Positions 6,962-10,243 of a stretch of 10,243 nt of DNA are shown piece after piece; the first letter of the stretch is position 1; each line of letters opens with the position of its first letter. The stretch lies in NCBI GenBank assembly GCA_013140405.1, contig JABFSV010000179.1, positions 1 through 10,243 on the forward strand. Reading direction: 5' to 3'. The notes beneath the pieces are model-generated. The model ran no database searches. It saw only the letters and a program-made list of their open reading frames with translations, and had not been told where the DNA came from. This stretch comes from Methyloglobulus sp. (GTDB taxonomy: Bacteria; Pseudomonadota; Gammaproteobacteria; Methylococcales; Methylomonadaceae). The translations under genes and the position numbers were made by a program.

Positions 6962-7639
6962 TTATGTATGCCTGTCTTCTGGTATGAAACCGTGCAGCGG
7001 ACGTGTGCGAATATTGTATCGAACCGAGAAGAGGCGAATCGCAAACGCGGTGAAGATAGCGGGCCACGCTGCCAAATAAGGGGAGAAACCAAACCCCTTC
7101 TCAAGAAGAATAAATACGAAGCAACTTATCAGTACTGCCACCACGGTTAGGGTGCCGGGCTTAAAAGCCTCCGGCTCTTGCCGCATAAATAGGTCGCGCA
7201 AAATGCTGCCGCCAACGGCATTGACCAACCCAATTAGCACAACGCCCGGCAAGCTTATAGCTGAGTCAATAGCTAACTGCATACCTACGACGGCATAAGC
7301 GCCTAAACCCAACGCGTCTACGACCTGAACTAGCCCCGAAAAATGCCGATATTGTCGATAGTGGTCCAATTTTGCACCAACGGCGAACACGAGCAACGCC
7401 GCCGCAGCCACGATAAGCATGTAAATTGGTGATTTCAGCAGCGCGGGCGGGCCATTTTGGAGAAAGAGTCCGTCGCGCATAAGCCCGCCGCCAGTTGATG
7501 AAATGAGGGCGAGAGCGGCAACGCCGGACAAATCATAGCCACGGCGGGCGCCTACAAGAGCGCCGGTGATTCCCCATAGAAATGTTGCGCCATAGTCGAA
7601 ATAAAGCGGAACTGTAAATACTTGAGCGGGTACTGCCAT
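6962..7639 (-). CDS. UPF0126/TRIC-type inner-membrane protein
   Basis: The protein is 225 residues and almost entirely hydrophobic, with about seven membrane segments. It is built of two homologous halves, each with the glycine-rich signature of the family: GGGLMRD (50-56) and GGSILRD (143-149). Related YicG/YadS proteins are labelled glycine transporters in domain databases, and prokaryotic TRIC homologues are cation channels. Which applies here cannot be read from the sequence. The ATG at 7639 has a good GTGGAGG site just upstream. The length is close to the usual 200-220 residues. The gene lies 108 bp after the CDGSH gene, which has its own short terminator, so it probably has a separate promoter. 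The downstream gap before the porin cluster suggests it is not part of that operon. Confidence 0.88.
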   Translation of the reverse strand: MAVPAQVFTVPLYFDYGATFLWGITGALVGARRGYDLSGVAALALISSTGGGLMRDGLFLQNGPPALLKSPIYMLIVAAAALLVFAVGAKLDHYRQYRHFSGLVQVVDALGLGAYAVVGMQLAIDSAISLPGVVLIGLVNAVGGSILRDLFMRQEPEAFKPGTLTVVAVLISCFVFILLEKGFGFSPYLAAWPAIFTAFAIRLFSVRYNIRTRPLHGFIPEDRHT

Positions 7640-7692
7640 TTTGCCTCCACAATGGATGCGTATCCAAATTCAAGGCCACAAAGCGCCATTTT

Positions 7693-7712
7693 AAAAATCA
7701 GGGAATCCCTGA
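7693..7712 (-). terminator. Short intrinsic terminator after the CDGSH gene
   Basis: A 15-bp palindrome, TCAGGGA/TCCCTGA around a single central base (7698-7712), is followed on the minus strand by TTTTT (7693-7697). As RNA it would form a six-pair stem with a three-base loop and a U-tract. It stands 35 bp past the CDGSH stop and 53 bp before the TRIC-type start, the right place to separate the two. Confidence 0.5.
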
Positions 7713-7747
7713 ACCATAGGTTGTTAGCGAACGGGCAGCCAATCCAC

Positions 7748-7984
7748 TCAGAGCACTTTATGGCTACCGTCGCAAAAAGGCGGAGTTTTAGTTTGTTTGC
7801 ATTGGCAGATGGCGACTGTTTTTGTCTCCGTCATTTCAAATTTTAATGGCGTAAATGGGGTGGTTTTGTGTGAGCCGTCGCAAAAACTGCCATTTGCGCT
7901 GTGCCCACAGGCACACCAGTAATGCGTACCTAACGCTAATTCGCAAACATTAGGGTGGTTAGCGGCTATTTTGGGTTTGTCCAT
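7748..7984 (-). CDS. Tandem CDGSH iron-sulfur domain protein
   Basis: The protein is 78 residues with two CDGSH zinc-finger-type motifs. The first is CACGHSANGSFCDGSH, with ligands Cys24, Cys26, Cys35 and His39. The second is CQCKQTKTPPFCDGSH, with Cys60, Cys62, Cys71 and His75. In mitoNEET-type proteins the three-Cys one-His set binds a redox-active [2Fe-2S] cluster, so two clusters per chain are expected. The first motif has Ser33-Phe34 where the second has the more usual Pro69-Phe70. There is no signal peptide or membrane anchor, so it should be cytosolic. The ATG at 7984 has AGAGGA upstream. A strong hairpin lies in its leader region. The role is probably electron transfer or cluster handling, but the partner is unknown. 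Confidence 0.92.
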   Translation of the reverse strand: MDKPKIAANHPNVCELALGTHYWCACGHSANGSFCDGSHKTTPFTPLKFEMTETKTVAICQCKQTKTPPFCDGSHKVL

Positions 7985-8013
7985 CGTTGTTCCTCTCTTA
8001 AATAATTTGCTTT

Positions 8014-8047
8014 AGTCCTGAGCAAGCCTTATGGCTGGCTCAGGACT
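8014..8047. repeat. Strong 15-bp-stem hairpin between the YidB-type and CDGSH genes
   Basis: AGTCCTGAGCAAGCC (8014-8028) pairs with GGCTGGCTCAGGACT (8033-8047) at 14 of 15 positions around a TTAT loop. It lies 65 bp past the YidB-type stop and 29 bp upstream of the CDGSH ATG. No U-tract follows on either strand, so it is not a standard intrinsic terminator. It could be a processing or Rho-assisted site, an mRNA-stabilising structure, or a REP-type repeat. Confidence 0.6.
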
Positions 8048-8112
8048 AGCATATGGGAATGCCGCTCGTCGGCTATGGTGTGCAAAATGAACGGAATCAA
8101 GTAATGGATAAC

Positions 8113-8562
8113 TTATGCCGTCTTGCTGCCCAAGATGCTTTTGAGGCCCGCCAACCCGATTTCCAGCAATTTGTTGTCACCAGGAACTTCACCATCTGGA
8201 GTTAGCTTATCAATGACTTGGGGAAGCAAACTGGACAAACTACCAGCCACATCGGCGGTATTGATACCAAATTTTTCGGCTAGACCTTGTACAAAGGGAG
8301 AACCCAGTACGGCCTGAAGTTGTTCGGCAGAAATAGGCAAATTTTCACCTGTACCTACCCAAGACGCAACTTGATCACCTAACCCACCTGCTGCAATTTT
8401 TTCTACCAACCCTGATAAGCCGCCTGTTTGCGGATCGCTAATCAAGTCTATTACCGAATCCAGCAGGTTGCTAGAACTGCCTGTGGGTGCGTCTGCGCTT
8501 GGTGCAGCATTTTTGGTGGCCTGACTTTTAATCAGCCCTAAGAGTGTGTCTAAAATACCCAT
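8113..8562 (-). CDS. yidB: YidB-family (DUF937) protein
   Basis: The protein is 149 residues, opening MGILDTLLGLI. A Ser/Ala-rich linker follows (about 17-31), then a helical domain with the family pattern GGLSGLVEKIAAGGLGDQVASWVG, ISAEQLQAVLGSP, LAEKFGI and SSLLPQVIDKLTPDGEVP. This is YidB/DUF937. The family is widespread, small and cytosolic by appearance, and its molecular function is not established. There is no signal peptide or membrane segment. The length is slightly above that of the E. coli protein because of the linker. The ATG at 8562 has AAGGAAA upstream. A good sigma70-like promoter at 8629-8657 leaves a leader of about 60 nt, so the gene is probably transcribed alone or with the CDGSH gene. 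Confidence 0.9.
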   Translation of the reverse strand: MGILDTLLGLIKSQATKNAAPSADAPTGSSSNLLDSVIDLISDPQTGGLSGLVEKIAAGGLGDQVASWVGTGENLPISAEQLQAVLGSPFVQGLAEKFGINTADVAGSLSSLLPQVIDKLTPDGEVPGDNKLLEIGLAGLKSILGSKTA

Positions 8563-8628
8563 GTTGTTTTCCTTATGTTATTGATAGAAATGATAAAGTT
8601 ATTAATTGCTTACATCCTAACGAAAAGC

Positions 8629-8657
8629 ATCATACTGCTTTCAGCTATTGGGGTCAA
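8629..8657 (-). promoter_or_regulatory. Sigma70-like promoter of the YidB-type gene
   Basis: On the minus strand TTGACC (8652-8657) and TATGAT (8629-8634) are exactly 17 bp apart. Each box matches five of six consensus bases, making this the best promoter in the window. Transcription would start near 8622, about 60 nt before the ATG at 8562. The promoter sits wholly in the gap after the DUF2782 stop codon. Confidence 0.65.
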
Positions 8658-8739
8658 AATTTCGGTGGCTTGCCTAAATTCAAGATAACCATAAGCAAAA
8701 AACTGTAGTCCTTCCAAGTCAAATAGGTAGCTTACAACC

Positions 8740-9078
8740 TCAGTCCCATTCAAATATTTTCCACATATTGACCCGACTGCCTTTGTCCATATCATTGCCC
8801 CGGACATCCATTTTGCCGTCGCCATCGGAATCAATAAAGTAGTAAGGAGGGCCTATATCAGGAATGATCTTTACCATATACAACCGCCCTCCCCTCCGAT
8901 ATTCCTGGATGGTTTTTTTGCCTTTGCGGATAATGGTAATATCTGGCTCCATGTCTTCCCCGCTTTGCACTGGCAAAGGTGGTTCAGGTACTTCGGGAAC
9001 GGGATCAACCGTGGGTGGCTGTTCATCCACGGCAAAAGCAGGAAATGCAAATAGGCTTAATAATAAAAAACGGCGCAT
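8740..9078 (-). CDS. DUF2782 exported protein
   Basis: The protein is 112 residues with a signal peptide (MRRFLLLSLFAFPAFA, cleavage around residue 16). A proline- and acid-rich spacer follows (about 17-45), then a compact domain: PDITIIRKGKKTIQEYRRGG, LYMVKIIPDIGPPYYFID, and a final WKIFEWD. This matches DUF2782, a small family of Gammaproteobacteria with no known function. The DSDGDGKMD stretch (around 84-92) resembles a short calcium-binding loop, but a single such loop is weak evidence. The ATG at 9078 has only a weak GATGAG upstream. There is no close partner: gaps of 177 and 225 bp flank it, so it is probably monocistronic. In Pseudomonas relatives I recall this family near polA; that context is absent here. 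Confidence 0.88.
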   Translation of the reverse strand: MRRFLLLSLFAFPAFAVDEQPPTVDPVPEVPEPPLPVQSGEDMEPDITIIRKGKKTIQEYRRGGRLYMVKIIPDIGPPYYFIDSDGDGKMDVRGNDMDKGSRVNMWKIFEWD

Positions 9079-9210
9079 GACAAGCTCATCTAAAATAAGA
9101 ATAAAGCCTATCTTATTACATTCTTGTCGGATTGCTCGACTAAAAACTCAAAGGGAATTTTAAAAGCGCCCTCCTCCCGCTTTAACATTAGGTATTTATG
9201 AAGGTAGCAC

Positions 9211-9241
9211 CGTCATCCCAGCAATCCATGCTGAAATGACG
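9211..9241. repeat. Intergenic hairpin, possible REP-like repeat
   Basis: CGTCATCCCAGCA (9211-9223) pairs with TGCTGAAATGACG (9229-9241) at 11 of 13 positions around ATCCA. The CGTCAT...ATGACG ends resemble a common proteobacterial intergenic repeat. It lies between the hydroxylase stop (9304) and the DUF2782 start (9078). No U-tract follows on the minus strand. Confidence 0.45.
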
Positions 9242-9279
9242 TGCCGTGTGGCCTTCCTATCCTTGGCAGCAGAGTAATC

Positions 9280-9302
9280 ACATAGAGTTTATGGCCCTAT
9301 GT
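9280..9302 (-). terminator. Possible stem-loop directly after the hydroxylase gene
   Basis: ACATAG (9280-9285) pairs with CTATGT (9297-9302), starting one base past the stop codon at 9304-9306. The stem is only six pairs with an 11-base loop and no U-tract, so any terminator role is doubtful. Confidence 0.2.
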
Positions 9303-9303
9303 C

Positions 9304-10243
9304 TCACCGCCACTGAGAATTGACCTGCTTACAATTTTTCAGTGCGTGCTGCCCCAAAATATGATTGAAATTAGCTAACATCACATTAAAATAATCCACC
9401 ATAGCTTGCCGACAGAAACGGTTTCCACGGTGCTTATTTCCATGCACTTGTTGCAGAATATCTCTTTTTGCATCTAGCCAGTCACGCATTTCATAACCGG
9501 GGTAGAAATTGCGTTTTTCTGCCCTATAAAAAGCTGCCTCGGCAATCATTGCATCCAGATTGGCTGGCCGGACGCGAACGGGGGTTTCCAATCCTAATCC
9601 AAACTTAATCAGGTTGAATAGATCAAGCGGCGAGCTGCCTTTAATGCCTATCGCTTTAGGCTCAAGCTCCGATAACGTCCCAAACAACCTGTCCCAGACC
9701 GCGAGCACTGCGCCATAGTTACTGTCATGCTCACTACGCTCAATCGAGTGATGCAACCTGTGCAAAAAAGGCACAATCATGAAATATCCCAGAATCCGTT
9801 CATATTTGAAGCTGATATTGGTGTGATGAAACATAATACACAGGGTAACAATGGTTTCAATCGACAACACCAGTATCTTGTCTACACCTAAAATAACAAT
9901 CAACAGCGCTTTCAGGATGTTAGTGATAAGCATCTCCACAAAGTGTAACCGGAATGCCGTCGATACGTTCAAATTAGGGTCATTATGGTGTACACGGTGG
10001 AACACCCATAAAGCATCTACGCGATGACAAATTTGATGCCAACCATACAGCAACAAGTCTAAGGCCAAAAATGCCAAGATAGCTTTTAGTGCTGGATTTG
10101 AAACAGAGTTCAACAACCCGTAACTTGAATAACGCTCGGCGATTATGAACAAAGTCGAAACCGAACATACCGACATCAAGATGCTGTTAAACACAAACAG
10201 GCCGATATTGGTTTGATAAGACTGCCGTGTTTGCCCTTCGGGA
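9304..10243 (-). CDS. Sterol desaturase/fatty acid hydroxylase-family membrane oxygenase with DUF2934-like tail (5'-truncated by window)
   Basis: The frame is open to the right edge. A GTG at 10194 could start it, but the 16 codons upstream read PEGQTRQSYQTNIGLFVF and continue the family's N-terminal membrane segment (the YQTNIGLFVFNSIL pattern), so the true start lies outside the window. Counting from that GTG, the diiron histidine clusters are intact: HQICH (53-57), HRVHH (66-70) and HRLHHS (145-150), with further His at 84, 123-124 and 156. Such enzymes are integral membrane diiron oxygenases that hydroxylate or desaturate lipids; the substrate here is unknown. After the catalytic domain (ending near 185), residues 214-246 (IAEAAFYRAEKRNF, MRDWLDAKRDI) resemble DUF2934, normally a small separate domain. 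About 50 basic residues follow. The fusion is unusual. Confidence 0.85.
   Translation of the reverse strand, partial: PEGQTRQSYQTNIGLFVFNSILMSVCSVSTLFIIAERYSSYGLLNSVSNPALKAILAFLALDLLLYGWHQICHRVDALWVFHRVHHNDPNLNVSTAFRLHFVEMLITNILKALLIVILGVDKILVLSIETIVTLCIMFHHTNISFKYERILGYFMIVPFLHRLHHSIERSEHDSNYGAVLAVWDRLFGTLSELEPKAIGIKGSSPLDLFNLIKFGLGLETPVRVRPANLDAMIAEAAFYRAEKRNFYPGYEMRDWLDAKRDILQQVHGNKHRGNRFCRQAMVDYFNVMLANFNHILGQHALKNCKQVNSQWR

Noticed and set aside
8610-8834. A 74-codon minus-strand frame overlapping the 3' end of the DUF2782 gene
   Set aside because: It is in another frame of a well-supported gene and its second half covers the YidB promoter. There is no family match.
10192-10194. GTG at 10194 as the true start of the hydroxylase
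   Set aside because: The frame stays open to the window edge and the upstream codons extend a plausible membrane segment of the family. The gene is probably cut by the edge.

Overview
The window reads as bacterial chromosome, most likely from a Gammaproteobacterium. The support is family content: a DUF2782 protein, a YidB-type protein, a YbaY/NlpE/META lipoprotein, an OprB-type porin and a tandem CDGSH protein. A methanotroph-like (Methylococcales) origin is possible, because the inverted-repeat element at 131-304 resembles repeats I associate with that group. That is memory, not a search result. I see no rRNA, tRNA, CRISPR array, phage gene or transposase.

Every convincing gene lies on the minus strand, so transcription runs from right to left. 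From the right edge: a sterol desaturase/fatty acid hydroxylase-family membrane oxygenase with a DUF2934-like tail, whose N-terminus is cut by the window edge (9304-10243); a small exported DUF2782 protein (8740-9078); a YidB-type protein with a good sigma70-like promoter (8113-8562); a two-motif CDGSH iron-sulfur protein (7748-7984) followed by a short terminator; and a UPF0126/TRIC-type inner-membrane protein (6962-7639).

The left two thirds encode five consecutive envelope proteins: an outer-membrane 'transporter' barrel (5951-6751), an OprB-like porin (4630-5925), a signal-peptide-bearing M20 metallopeptidase (3065-4555), a three-domain YbaY-NlpE-META lipoprotein (1539-2996) and an uncharacterised multi-pass membrane protein (302-1486). 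The first two are 25 bp apart and very probably cotranscribed. The next gaps are 74 and 68 bp, and the last pair are 52 bp apart, so one transcript is plausible but not shown. A working model is two outer-membrane channels feeding small solutes, possibly N-acylated amino acids or dipeptides, to a periplasmic hydrolase, with a stress or copper-type lipoprotein beside them. The model is inference.

The cluster ends in a 168-bp MITE-like element with 17-bp perfect terminal inverted repeats and TTA at both ends. The right TTA is the stop codon of the membrane-protein gene. Beyond it, the first 13 codons of another minus-strand gene run off the left edge. No gene-free gap exceeds 300 bp. The largest are 40-301 (mostly the repeat element), 9079-9303 (two hairpins) and 6752-6961 (a possible promoter). 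I found no clearly new defence or mobile system. The most unusual items are the domain fusions and the repeat element.
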